Shown here: piece by piece, positions 21,244 to 32,599 of the stretch
Layout of the letters: every line of letters starts with the position of its first letter
Position numbering within the stretch: the stretch's first letter is position 1
Source: Apoderus coryli
Taxonomy: Eukaryota > Arthropoda > Insecta > Coleoptera > Attelabidae
Direction of reading: 5' to 3'
Length of the DNA stretch: 64,000 nucleotides
NCBI GenBank assembly: GCA_911728435.2
Contig: OU452198.1
Location: forward strand, 32,517,902 to 32,581,901
The notes under the pieces: model-generated
Told to the model about the DNA's origin: nothing
The model's input: the letters and a program-made list of their open reading frames with translations, nothing else
Databases searched by the model: none
Position numbers and translations under genes: made by a program

Positions 21244-22179
21244 TGAGAGTACTCGGATGTTGCCAGATTTTGATTGTATTCAAGATAAATTTGATTTAGA
21301 TTTTTCTGTTTGGTAATACTTTAGACATAGGTATAAGAAATACATTAGTAATTAAGTTGTGTGGCTTTGTGTGTTTGTTTTTTGTGAGTGTGATTATCTT
21401 TGGAGCTACGAGTCATCAACAGCTTGTAACTACATTTTGCAGCAATATTGCTGGAACTCTTGTAGATATCAAATAAGCACATACGTTTGTTCAGCATAGA
21501 CACAGGATGAAGTTTATGTACATGTTTTTAAATGAACCACTCTGTGTATTATTTAAATTTTGATTTCTATACTAAAAGCTTATTAAGGTGTACTTGGTAG
21601 ATTGTACATATTGTGAACTTCCTAGTTCCTTGTTAGTGCATCAGTAGAGAAATAACTAAGTATTTTTTTATTCCCGGTCAAGGCTCAAGAAGCGCTTGTT
21701 TTCAAAAAACTAAGACACTGATAAATTTTAAATAAAGTTTATTTCGCAGTACCTTTTCCAATTATTTAATTGGAAAGTTAAGGGACATTTTCTGATTTTT
21801 GTTGAAAAACTTAAATCTGACTGTAACAGACAGCAACAGAATTTTGTTACTTTTTTACAACTCTAAATGTGTCGTTTTTATTTCATACCTACTTATATAT
21901 TTTTTCTATCTCTGTCTTAAATTTAGCCATGCAGGTGCATTTATTGCTTTAGTGGGTGGAATGAGGAGGTTACTCCCCCCGTAAAACATCCCCATGTATA
22001 TATAGAGTGTGTCCGAGAAGTCAAACTTGTCCGTGACTTCTTAAATTTCCTGCGTAGTTATTTTAATGGGAACACTGCTCTCGTCAACTGCACACATCTA
22101 TTGGTAGACTACTGTAAAATTTTGAAGAAAATGCGCCATTTAGTTTATGTTTGACCATTGAAACCAGCTAACCCCGTTA
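21244..22179. other. Intergenic, no supported gene
   Basis: AT-rich. The segment from about 22010 (GTGTGTCCGAGAAGTCAAAC) to 22180 is probably the 5' noncoding part and left end of the mariner fragment that follows, but no matching right inverted repeat is visible. Confidence 0.4.
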
Positions 22180-22510
22180 ATTTCCACAAAAAATGGAGAA
22201 ACTGAATTTCGTGTTTCAAGGAGAGGTTTAAAAAATATTATGGAGACTCTGCACCGTCAATGTCAATGGTTAAAAAGTGGTGTACTGTGTTCCGTTGGGG
22301 GCGCACCAGTAGAAGTGATGCTGAACGTTCAGGTTCCCTTAAAGGAGTTGTTACGCCAGAAATCGTTGACAATATCCATAGAATCATGATTAGACGTTTG
22401 AAGATTGAAAGTACGTGAGTTGGCTGAGGCTGTATGCATCTCAACTGAGCGGGTGCAGTACATTTTGCATGAATATTTGGATATGAAAACGTTTATTTGT
22501 GGGCCTTGAG
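22180..22510 (+). pseudogene. Mariner transposase N-terminal domain, broken
   Basis: After a weak MEK.EFRV start near 22193, a frame reads KYYGDSAPSMSMVKKWCTVF, then RWGRTSRSDAERSGS, VVTPEIVDNIHRIM and, after a shift, VRELAEAVCISTERVQYILH then EYLDMKT. These are the two HTH motifs and the GR(P)-type linker of a mariner-family transposase. The WVPH/L region and all catalytic Asp residues are missing. A second similar piece, ILHEHLGLFALHATEFDES (about 22587-22660), follows and may be a scrap of the same domain. Confidence 0.8.
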
Positions 22511-23500
22511 GAATCTTATTATTTAGAAGGAATAAAGAAATTAGAAACACGTTGGTTTTCACTTAGTTTCACCAGTACACATAAAATATTACATGAACAT
22601 TTAGGTTTGTTCGCGTTGCATGCCACAGAATTTGACGAAAGCGTGTCGATTGATGCAAACAAATGTTCAAAAAAATATAATTGCAGTGCTTTCAAAGACG
22701 TTTAGATGATTGACGTGACATATGAGTCGAAACGTCAACAGCAACAACCTTTCAATGAAAAATTACGGTGTTTCATCATCAGCATTCACTCGCTTTCACT
22801 TTCTGTGGTGAATCCTAAGATGGCTAAACAGACCGATCCTAGAACCACAAATTTTGTCACAAAACTGACAGACCCAATCACCACCATCTATACCGACTGT
22901 TGTACGTGCGCTGCTCCATCGATGCGTTCGTCTCCTTAAATGGTGCACCCTCTGGACGCTGTCATCCCGACAGGCGGACGGATGGACTGACTATTTTTGG
23001 AGCATCTTTTATAGTCCCGTCCCCATGCGGGGTGACCAGAGTGGACCCTAAAAAGCACTACTCAATCATGAGTGCAGGATACGAACAGCTCCACAGTCCC
23101 AAATCCGGAAGCGGAACGGCCATCACACAGGTGCCCCCTACGTGTATGTATGTCCCTAGGAACTTCCAGATCACACAATCCTGCTCCCGTTGCGACTCCC
23201 CGATCGCCGCAGGGCTTTTAATGGTGACTTCTTCTTCCTTGAAATACGCCTGTGCGTGAAATTTTGGATGCGTGAGTAAGATGTTGGGTTCGCATCCTAG
23301 ACGACCCTCAAGGACATGGGATGGAGGCCCTCTGTTGCGACGTATAACGAGATCAGAGTCGTGCATTTAGTTGTCGAACTGTTAGGGCTACATGCAGTAC
23401 GGCAAGCCAAGAGTGCCGTAGCAGAGAAGTCTCTGTAAATGATCCTCAAAAGGATGAAATCGAAACTGGCTTTTCGGGACTGGATTCCATCGAGATTATT
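22511..23500. other. GC-richer stretch with overlapping open frames, origin unknown
   Basis: From about 22880 to 23480 the base composition is clearly less AT-rich than its surroundings. Open frames of 119 codons (22900-23259, +) and 102 codons (23058-23366, -) overlap on opposite strands. Neither shows a domain that I recognise. Higher GC lengthens open frames by chance, so neither is called a gene. The patch may be an old retroelement or rDNA-like insertion. Confidence 0.4.
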
Positions 23501-24767
23501 TTGGCATGAAAAAAGTGTTGGGGGTTTTTAGTTTGACATCCTATACATATATAATGCGAGGTAGATATGGAGGTGAAACAGAGGGGGAATCAAGGGGAAA
23601 GCGCAAGTCTCTCGCGAAAAAACAGGAAGATGAAAAAGAAGACGAAAGAAAGAGAAAAAAAAATAAGCACAGCTCGCAAAAAGTTTATTTGAAGGAAAAC
23701 ACATAAAAATATATAACCTCCGATGCAGTTTTTGCTCATTTTTGCATCAGGCAAATAAATTGTGTTCGGCTGCAGTTTTGAGTATAATGGAGTTTTCCCT
23801 GCATGGGGATTGTTATTGTTGTGTTGTTTTTCTATCGTAAATCACGCAATTTTCTGTTATTTGGTTGGTATGCCGTCACGGTCCTACCGTTTACGACAAA
23901 TAATCCCGAAATATGATACTGAATTTGTGCCACGTTTACTATTACTTACAAGTTCGCATCTATTTCTCTTCCAATCCTTTACATTTTAAAGAAAATATAG
24001 AAAAACAGGGGATTACACAAAACGACCAATTAATATATCGGAATCATCTGTATTTGAAGCAGGAAAGGATGTCTGTGGATTTATATGTAAATGCATGAAG
24101 TTAGTCTAGCAGGACCCTGAAATCGCCAGGGGGTCTCTCTCATACTGCAAGACCTGTCATCCTTGGCAAAAATGACGTTAGGCAGACTATTCCCAGACAT
24201 TAGGGTCCTAGTTATGGAAAAAGAGCTCCCGTGTACGATTCCTTTTTCATTTTTGGTAACAAATACTAATCGCTACTGGTCACATCCAAGTCATTTATAA
24301 TATCGAAGCTCACTTTGTGGAAGGCAACCAGCGAAACACGACTCGTGTGTACTAAAGCATGAAAAAGACACCTCTGTTCAATTTTCCTCTTGTATTGTTG
24401 TTTGATTGCTTCTTTTAACTGTTTTAAGATTGAAGCTTAGTATATCCAACAGTTATAGAAGTTTTTATAAGAATAAGAATAGCTGACTAGCTGGTGTTAT
24501 CCTTCAACGTAAATATCACCATTTTTATCAGTTAACAATTAAGGGAGAAGTTAGGTCCAACTGAGGGACAGTTGAACGTATCACATCAATTCAACTGAAT
24601 AGAGACGTGAGGCTACGCTGTGATAATTTAGTAACGTATCTCTCAATTCTCCTCGCTTCAACAACATATCAACTAACAATACTCGGCTGCCGAACTGTTT
24701 TTGGAATTATTGCTATCCTACACCTCGTACTCATTATTCGCGCAATACCGTAGTTAATCCGAAATCA
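23501..24767. other. Intergenic, no supported gene
   Basis: It contains a Lys/Glu-rich open frame (23506-23706) that reflects an A/G-rich tract. The phrase TTGCTTCTTTTAACTGTT.TAAGATTGAAG at about 24408 recurs at about 41905, a dispersed repeat of unknown type. Confidence 0.45.
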
Positions 24768-25245
24768 ATTTACACCCGATACACGCGCAGATGCTCCATT
24801 AAACATAAACTTTATTTACCCAAGTTTATTTTATGTTATTTTTGCTAAAATAATTTGGTTCTTCAAAAAAATTCATATTATTTATATTTCATTCAATTCA
24901 ATTCATTCAAAATCTGACAACAATCAAGAAAATATGAGAAATTCGGTGATGCCACACTTTATTTGAAGATTTTCACCATAAACATATTCCAGTACATTTT
25001 CTTCAATAAATCCACACATTACACAATGGATTTACACATCATGGAACATTATTAGATACTTGATTTTCCAACAGATTTAATTTACGCAACTCCCACAATA
25101 ATATAACAAATATTAAAACATTATTTTATCTAAAAAAAACTACTAATTTATACATATTTTTATTTTACTACTATTCACATGAACTAAATCTGGCAGAATT
25201 GTTTTTAAATGACACAAGTTGACACATTTGGCATTCGAACCACCA
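24768..25245 (-). repeat. Interspersed repeat family B, minus-strand copy
   Basis: This stretch is the reverse complement of 61324-61925. Shared phrases run from ACACCCGATACACGCGCAGA at this end, through the ATTCAATTCAATTCATTCAA block and TAGTTTTTTTTAGATAAAAT (inverse) to GACACATTTGGCATTCGAA. This copy has a single unit where the other has a 166-bp tandem duplication. No coding capacity and no clear inverted ends. Confidence 0.8.
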
Positions 25246-25994
25246 CCAAATAGGTAATAAATATGCGCAAAAATATGCATGTACTTTATTCAAAATATGC
25301 AGAACATTGAAAAATTTGCAAAAAGGGATATTACAAAAACATACATTATTTACAATATTATTATTATATTTATTTAATACACATCTTAAACTTTAAAGTT
25401 GTAAAAACAATATGCAATTAAATATTGCGCAAAATTTCCCAGCAAAAATTTAGACACAAAATCTTAACCTTATATTAGTTGCATTTTATAAACGAAAGCT
25501 CCCCATCTTGTTAAAACGGACTGAGTTGGAAGCGAAGTGTTTGGAAGGGTTTCTTTAGAATACTGCATTCGAGTAGGTGCTTTAAGAAATTAAATATTGA
25601 ACAAGTGGAAATTTTTATCTAATCTCTTCGGCAGCCCTGTTTTGGCCATGTGCTAAACGTGTTACATGTATTAATTGTTGGTAAAATATTTTTAGATTTT
25701 GACCCGCCTTTACCATGTAAGGTGCTGCAAGAGACAAGGGTTGTTTACCATCTTTTATTAGGGTGGGGTTTCCCCGCTATTTAGGTATCTGCTTTGGTTT
25801 TAAAATTAAAAATTATGTATAGAATGAGGAATTTCTATTCTAACAATTATTATTGATGAAAAAATTTCTGGCTAAATATATATACTTCATTATATGCAGC
25901 TTTTTACCAATAATATGCAGAAAAACACTAAAATGCAAAATATGCACTTTGCATAAATGCCCTTCTTTATTTATTAGTCTTAAATCTTAAATTA
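25246..25994. other. Intergenic, A/T-rich with repeated AATATGCA phrases
   Basis: AATATGCA or AAATATGCA occurs many times at about 25260-25420 and 25890-25960. No gene supported. Confidence 0.4.
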
Positions 25995-25996
25995 TA

Positions 25997-26880
25997 CAGG
26001 GTGTTTCAGAAAGACATGGACAAAAGTTGTGAGCGAATTGGGGACATCACATCATGAAAAAAACATACAGGGTGTCAAAGATAACTGCTTGAGGACGATT
26101 TTTTGAAATATTTTCGAAACGAGTAAAGATGAATTAACCAAAGGTAGCATATTTATTCACCTAGTTAAATGTCGTAAACTGACATGAAATTTAATAAAAA
26201 AGGATGACCATAGGCGGGTAAACGGGGGGACCAGTGCCTTAATTATAACCTAACTTTTTTTTCTTGTGATTTTTATTCATTTTTGCTTCAAAAATGTGAT
26301 AAAATAAAATTTTCTACATAAAAAAGGCATACTTCTTTTTTCTCGAAAAACTTTAAAGGTTTTCGAGAAATTCGAGTTTGAAAATTTTAGGACAAAACTG
26401 GTCCTAAATCCAAAATATTATTAATGCTGTTTACTAAGGACCAGTTTTGTCCCAAAATTTTGAAACTCGAATTTCTCGAAAACCTTTAAGTTTTTCGAGA
26501 AAAAAGAAGTATGTCTTTTTTATGTAGAAAATTTTATCACATTTTTGAAACAAAATGAACAAAAATCAGAAGGAAAAACAGCTAGGTTATAATTAAGGCA
26601 AAGGTGCCCCCCGTTTACCCACCTATGGTCATCCTTTTTTATTCAATTTCATGTCAGTTTACGACATTTAACTAGGTGAATAAATATGCTACATTTGGTT
26701 AATTCATCTTTCCTCGTTTCGAAAATATTTCAAAAAAATCGTCCTCAGGCAGTCATCTTTAACACCCTGTATCTTTGTAAATAAGGACTTTTCGAAAAAT
26801 TACAATTTAGGTTTTTTTCATGATTAGATGTCCCTATAATTCGCTCACAAATTTTGGCCATGTCTTTCTGAAACACCCTG
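25997..26880. mobile_element. 884-bp palindromic (foldback) element with CAGGGTG tips
   Basis: The ends read TA|CAGGGTGTTTCAGAAAGACA and the inverse TGTCTTTCTGAAACACCCTG|TA. The left arm 25997-26405 is the inverse of the right arm 26437-26880 almost throughout; the loop is about 31 bp (AAATCCAAAATATTATTAAT and a little more). Matched internal blocks include GAATTAACCAAA.GTAGCAT, CTAGTTAAATGTCGTAAACT and GGACAAAACTGGTCCT. The right arm carries about 45 extra bp near 26775-26820, where the left arm instead has the junction of an internal ACAGGGTGTC. The tip sequence and TA flank place it with the IS630-like elements at 5.1-9.3 kb, as a non-autonomous, fully palindromic derivative. No protein is encoded. 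Confidence 0.88.
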
Positions 26881-27382
26881 TATATACTTTGTTGTTTTGC
26901 AATCTTTCCCACAAATATTCCAATTACTCTAGTCATGTTTTTACTTACCCGATCCCCTTTACAAATTAGAAAGAGTTTGCGAATATCGTTGTAGAAATAA
27001 TATGGTTGGCTCCTATACACTTCTCATTATGTAGACCGTCCGTCGACGCGGCACTATTAATTAACCGTTTTTGGCGCGAACTTTTCATTCAATGATATTG
27101 TGATATACCTATATGTACTCTACTATACTCTACAAGTGAGTCACTTCCTTCTCTATCACACGTTTTACATTCAAATTCGCAATATAACGTCGGTCGGTCT
27201 TTTTCCGTCTTTTCACCTGTATAGGCTTTACCTATAGTTTGTATATAGGGTTCCGCTGTTGTCTGATATACGTGCTGAAATCTGTAAAATGTTTCATGAA
27301 AAGTAAGGGATATGTTTCAAATTATTGTAGAAATTTACCAAAAACAAATCCTAGTAAATGGCAAAAGGAGTGTCAGTTTCAA
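26881..27382. other. Intergenic, no supported gene
   Basis: Unremarkable unique-looking sequence between two foldback elements. The open frame 26745-27020 (-) is a shadow across the edge of the palindrome. Confidence 0.45.
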
Positions 27383-28135
27383 ATAAAAGAAAACAAACAA
27401 ACATTTTCAAAGTCAACTCCACAAAATCTTTAATTTAGTTATAAAAAAGGAAACTAGTTTCGGCTCAACAAGCCATCATCAGTCCATTCTTACAAAAACA
27501 TCTGTGTAGGGAGAGAAAAAATATCAAACATAAATAACATTACACGAAAAACAAACACCTGTGTTGAGCAAATAAATAAAAAAAAATTATTTTTTTGAGA
27601 ATTTTTTTTGAGCAGATAAATAATTTAAAAAAAAAATATTTTTTGAGCAAATAAATAAAATAAAAATTAAAAAAATTGATTTATTTATTTTTACACCTGT
27701 GTTGAGCAAATAAATAAAAAAAAATTGTTTTTTTGAGCATTTTTTTGAGCAAATAAATAAAAAAAAATAAAAAAATTGATTTATTTATTTTTACACCTGT
27801 GTTGAGCAAATAAATTAAAAAAAAATGATTTTTTTGAGCAAATAAGTAAAAAAAAATTAAAAAATTTATTTATTTATTTTTACACCTGTGTTGAGCAAAT
27901 AAATAAAAAAAAAATGAGTATTTTGAACATTTTTTTTTTGAGCAAATAAATAAAAAAAAATTAAAATTTTTTTTTATTTATTTGCTCAACACAGGTGTTT
28001 GTTTGTTTTTCGTGTAATGTTATTTATGTTTGATATTTTTTCTTGATGAGCCGAAACTAGTTTCCTTTTTCATAACTAAATTAAAGATTTTGTGGAGTTG
28101 ACTTTGAAAGTTTTTGTTTGTTTTCTCTTATTGAA
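27383..28135. mobile_element. Foldback element with long inverted ends and a minisatellite core
   Basis: The left arm about 27383-27590 (AAAACAAACAAACATTTTCA, AAGTCAACTCCACAAAATCT, GGAAACTAGTTTCGGCTC, ATAAATAACATTACACGAAA) is inverted in the right arm about 27970-28135. The right arm lacks the CATCATCAGTCC segment of the left arm. The centre is a low-complexity tandem array (27560-27975). No coding sequence. Confidence 0.78.
27560..27975. repeat. Minisatellite, unit about 95-100 bp, built on TTGAGCAAATAAATAAAA
   Basis: The phrase ACACCTGTGTTGAGCAAAT recurs at about 27557, 27692, 27793 and 27883, and inverted at about 27985. Between the phrases are A-runs, TTTTTTTGAGCA and ATTTATTTATTTTT blocks that can pair with each other. 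The array therefore comprises tandem units that are each partly self-complementary. The spacers are not unique sequences, so this is not a CRISPR-like array. Confidence 0.7.
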
Positions 28136-28240
28136 AAGGAATATTGAGAGAACCATTTTTACTCTCTTGTGAGCGAAACGCGCGTCCAGATTTAAAAATG
28201 TGTGAAGTGGTAAAACGTGTCTTTTAGCACTGTCAGCCTC
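28136..28240. other. Short spacer before transposase fragment
   Basis: It contains GAGCGAAACGCGCGTCC. No feature is called, but it may belong to the 5' part of the following transposon. Confidence 0.3.
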
Positions 28241-28680
28241 GCGGGTGCACTGTCAAAGCCTTTTATCAAAACGGTATAGTGCTTACTCTGCTTGTGCGAT
28301 CAAAAAGTGGGTTGAAACCTTTGGGGAATCTTCGTCAACGATAAAAAAGAAGACTGGGATACCAAAAACGGTCAGTACGCCCGAAAACATCGAGCGCGTA
28401 AGAGTTGTGATTTTTGATCACAAGAAGTTCTCGTCTTTCAGCTCGCCGGCATAGCATTGCACTTGGGATTTCTAACAGAACTGTTAAACACCTTCATCCG
28501 TACAAAATCCAAATCGTGCAGGTTCTTAAAGAAACCGATTATGCGAGTCGAAAACGGTTTTATGAAGAATTTTTGGATCCGATTAATGGAAACGAGAACA
28601 TTCTAAACATTCTGTGGATGACTGACAAAGCCCACTTTTATTCTTCCGGTTACGTCAACAAAATTAAGTCGGTATTTTGA
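28241..28680 (+). pseudogene. IS630/Tc1-type transposase fragment with HTH linker and first Asp
   Basis: Two overlapping frames give SACAIKKWVETFGESSSTI, KKKTGIPKTVSTPENIERV, then (shifted) SARRHSIALGISNRTVKHL, HPYKIQIVQVLKETDYASR and ILNILWMTDKAHFYSSGYV. This follows the domain order of IS630-group transposases common in insects: HTH, basic GRPKTVRTPENIERV-like linker, second HTH, then the first catalytic segment. The SDEAHF signature reads TDKAHF here, so the Glu after the Asp is replaced by Lys. Translation stops after NKIKSVF, and the second and third acidic residues are absent. It is truncated and frameshifted. Confidence 0.78.
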
Positions 28681-29207
28681 CGTTATTTTTACTTGTAATA
28701 AAAAAATGTTAAACCAAGATTTTTTGGTGACACAAAAGCACGGCAGCTCTTCGCCTGGTGGCACTAGGTCGAAGGTCGAAGAATCTTTCTTGGTTACTCT
28801 TCCTTGTTGAGCGCCACTTGTTTTTTTATAGGGTTAAAACAAGAAACCATTTCAACTAATTAAGAAAACACACTAGTTATAACCAATAAATTTATTCAAA
28901 CCTTCATCAAATTTATTGATAAAACGAAACGTAATAACAGGAGAAAATATATCAGTTAAGCTATGTAAAAAGGATTTCAAAATTGTATCGTTTAAATTAC
29001 TATCATGTGCACAATTATTAATAACTCATTCTTGATATTCATGAATTTCACTTACACAGTGAGCCAATAAATTAAATAATCTGTGAATCATTAATCAATC
29101 AATTCGCATTTTGTTTTCACAAAATTTAGCTAATAGTTTTAAAATCCGCGATATCTCAGATTCAGTAGTTTGACAGTGAGCGTTCTAAGACAGGAAGTTT
29201 GTAAACA
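28681..29207. other. Intergenic, no supported gene
   Basis: It contains a short inverted phrase (GAATCTTTCTTGGTTACTCTTC near 28786, GCGCCACTTG) and otherwise AT-rich sequence. Nothing recognised. Confidence 0.4.
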
Positions 29208-29261
29208 ATGAATATTATTTATGAAAGTTTTCGTTGGATAATTATTTACGATTTCAAAAAT

Positions 29262-29375
29262 TCTGGCATATATTGTTATAATATACTACACATGTCTTTT
29301 AAAGATTCGATGTCTTTAAATTTATTTCAGAATAAATTAAAATCATTTTTGGTCGAAAATTGTTTCGTGAGTTGC
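29262..29375 (+). pseudogene. Possible LINE ORF2 C-terminal scrap
   Basis: The frame reads YNILHMSFKDSMSLNLFQNK, then LKSFLVENCFVSC. The pattern LP..FK....L..F...LK..L..NCF resembles the last residues of CR1/jockey-type ORF2 proteins, which end in a LKTFK..LK.WL...CFYS-like stretch. The rest of the open frame (to 29486) is hydrophobic and probably fortuitous. With no catalytic motif nearby this is a weak call. Confidence 0.3.
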
Positions 29376-29489
29376 TGCTCATTGCCTCGGGTGTTTTCTT
29401 TTGTTTTTATATGCTTTGTAATGTTTGTATACCTACCGTTTGTTATGTTACTTATTTGTCTTATATTATTGCCGAAGTTGTATTAACTA

Positions 29490-32400
29490 TTTATATGTTT
29501 GAGTGGGCTATTGTCATTTTTAAAATTTTGTTTATTGTTTAAGAATAGCTGCGCTTTGCTTGTGCGTGTGTTTCGCCAATTTATATGTTTTACACCGATT
29601 AATAGCCAATGAAGAAAGAAAACGAAAAAAATCTACAAAGATGCACTAAATGAAGCACCACCACAGAGGACAGTGTAAACTGACTATAAACGTTTTAAAT
29701 CTTATTTTCTGTATAAATTTCCTGCCTCTGTTGAAGATCCGCATCCTTTCAACGACAGTTGAAGTTAAAAATGTTGCAATTCTATTTGGAACACTTCCGA
29801 TGGTATGTATGCCGACGACTGGCTTGACACATTTTTTTCTTTAATTTCCCTGTGTTTTCGGTCATATTCTGACTAACATTTTTTTAGAAATATTCCGACA
29901 GCGAAGGTGGACTCAAGTTTCTTGTCAGTCGTACAAAAACAATTCAGATATGATTTCATAGCAAGGAATGTTATTGTCGTATGATAATCTGATGTTATGT
30001 GGCCGCATACAAATCTGTCTGCCTCATTTTGAAAGCATTTTATAGATCTCTTATGTTTAAATTCACATCAATGTGACACCACTATGGCCATGCTAATTTA
30101 TTCCAAAATTTCAAACTTTTTCACTCCATGCAAGCACTGACAATGTTATTATTCCCCATTTTCTTCCATTCCTTAGCCCCGAGTATTCCGTTTTTCCCAT
30201 CACATCGTGCCGTGTTGTAGATATGCATTTTTTCCTCATATTTCCTGATGTGCGCGCTATGTTATTCTTTTTTTTTTTCTCTATTTTATTTCTCTTCATT
30301 TTTTTTTGCGTCTATAATTTTTTTTTTCATATCCCGCCCCCGAATCCACCTCCTGCCCCCTCGCTCTGATACATATATAGGGAAAAGTGCATCGGCGCAA
30401 GAAGGAAATAAGTTTTATTAACCAATCAATATCAAAATTCTTACATGCCGGCAGGATGCTCTAAACTAACTTCCCCATACCCGACGTATATGTACATATA
30501 CATTTTTTTTACAATTTTTTCTTATTGTAGACGCTCTGCCGCTCCACACCACCGTACATATAAACAGAGTGGACAATTTAAATGGCTTTCCAACTGTTAC
30601 ATTGGATTACGTTAGGGTAAAAGCCGATACTCCTCTTTGGACTCAACGCTGATCCCAGTTCAACGCTGATCCCAGTTCCGTGAGAATTCAGGGACACAAT
30701 CCGCTAAATCAGAAGGATTTTCACCATCATGCATTCTGCCTCCACCCAAGATCTTCTCAATCTTTCACCTTCCTGAATTCAAGTTAACTGATTTGAATCT
30801 CTCACCATTGTGGGTTCAGGTTTACGGGTCGATTCTTTACGAGGAGAAGTAGCCTTAAAAGTTTGGAAGAACGTTATTTGCTCTGCATGCTTCCGGAAGA
30901 CTATCCTCCCAACATGTGATGTGTCAGTGTCATCCCAAAATGCCTAACCTGGGTTTGTTGTAATTTTTAGCAGACAAATCCTGTAAAATTCCCCGGTGTT
31001 GTCATGACCAGGCCCTTTGTAAATCTCTCCACTATATATATTTATTTTATGCATCTATTCCAGCTGTTTCTCCACTCTCCAAAAAGAAGTGAACGTTTTG
31101 TCTAAACAGTTGAAAGAATCGATATCGTTTATTGATTGATTATCAGTCAATTCAACTCAATTTCGCGTAGTAACCTTGAACGCCCAAATAGATCATAAAG
31201 CACACTAGAATACACCCATGCTCAGTTCTTTTATTCTACTGTTTTATTGGACCCATAAAATTCAGCTGACAGTGAGAATTTATTGTATTTTATTTGATTC
31301 TTAACTCTTGCTCCAGGATTTTCCTGTAAATTGTTCCCACTGTACATGACAACGACGTGCAGGACCTAAACAAATTGATTCCGTCTTTTGATTATTCCCA
31401 TTTCTTGATCCGATGATGATGATGATACATGACTGTCAGATTTTATTTGCCCGAATTACCGAACAACGTTGTGTATCTCCGTTGAGATAACCTTGTTGTT
31501 TCCCGGAGGATGGGCTTGGGTTGTGTGCACATATGTCTACCTCGAGGCTCTTGGCTGTCAGAGGAATTTGCTTTATTTTTAAGCCGCACTATAAAAATAT
31601 TCCAGCTTTTTCTTCACTATGGGATAAAAACGCCATCCATTGACTGAGGTGTTAAGTTTGTAGGGTTTGTTTTCCATAAACAACCAGACAGATAATGAAT
31701 GTATCAAGAACAGACTATAACTGGAAGAAGGAAGAAATTCTATAACGGTAATCATGACTAAGACTGTGATCTGCAAATGTTGACTATAAACCATGAACGG
31801 TATCTTCGATCATCATGTACTTAGCAATGGTCAAATTTAGTAAGTCGTTTTGAAGTAGTAAATGTCAGTTACGATAATGACCTTTATTCTCCTTCCCTTG
31901 ATGGATTCATCCTATCATCTCTGTGCAAATGAAAACTATTTCAATTAGCGAGTTTTCGAGGAAAATCACTGAAGGCGGAACTTTACATACGCACATAGAG
32001 TCAGGAACATTGAATTACATGTATTGGCGTGAGTTGAGGAACAAAATGAATTGGCAGGTTGGCAGGTATGGATTTCCACCAAATTCATTTCCTTTTCATC
32101 GGGGAAGGGTCGACAATATGATGAACCAGAAACCAGTTAAACGTTTGCACTTGACGATTGTGCTAAAGTTATGATGTGGAGAGTTTTACTCCACGCAAAT
32201 ACTGCGTTGTTTCCGAACTGAGACGCATCCTGTCTGAAAACTGTGGATACAACACAGAAGGTCGCTGGAAACGAGGCAGCTCATGAAACTGAACTCAGCT
32301 TTTTACAAGCTTTTCAAGCAGGCTGATGCATTGGGTTGAGATTGCGATCACTTGAACACATGGTTATAAGGTTGTTGGGTTTAAGAGCCTTGGTAACCAG

Positions 32401-32599
32401 TCTTATTATTCATTTAGGGCGCACTTGGCTGTAATTGGAGTATACTAGACTGACATAGACTAAGTGGTGTGAACGTTTATTTATTGATGATGGCAAAGCT
32501 TTAGGTAGATTTGGTTTAGAGTGTTTTGCATCCATAAGGGGATTTAGGGCTTCTAAATTAGACAGACACTCTGGCCTTATTTGTCTTAATCGCTAGGAT
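29490..32599. other. Repeat-poor intergenic region
   Basis: This stretch shows few repeat tips and no transposase or LINE trace. It looks like unique sequence compared with the rest. It has a (GAT)n tract at about 31412-31427 and a small direct repeat (CAACGCTGATCCCAGTTC twice, about 30643-30677). No convincing coding exon. It may contain regulatory DNA for a neighbouring gene, but nothing in the sequence proves it. Confidence 0.4.

Noticed and set aside
22900..23366. Overlapping 119- and 102-residue frames on opposite strands
   Set aside because: No domains; higher GC lengthens frames by chance. Kept only as a compositional observation.
27560..27975. Regularly spaced repeats that look superficially like a CRISPR array
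   Set aside because: Spacers are not unique, units are A/T low complexity and self-complementary, and the array lies inside a foldback in eukaryotic DNA with no cas genes.
29360..29542. Hydrophobic open frame resembling a membrane protein
   Set aside because: Follows a probable LINE scrap; T-rich sequence encodes Phe/Leu/Val by default.
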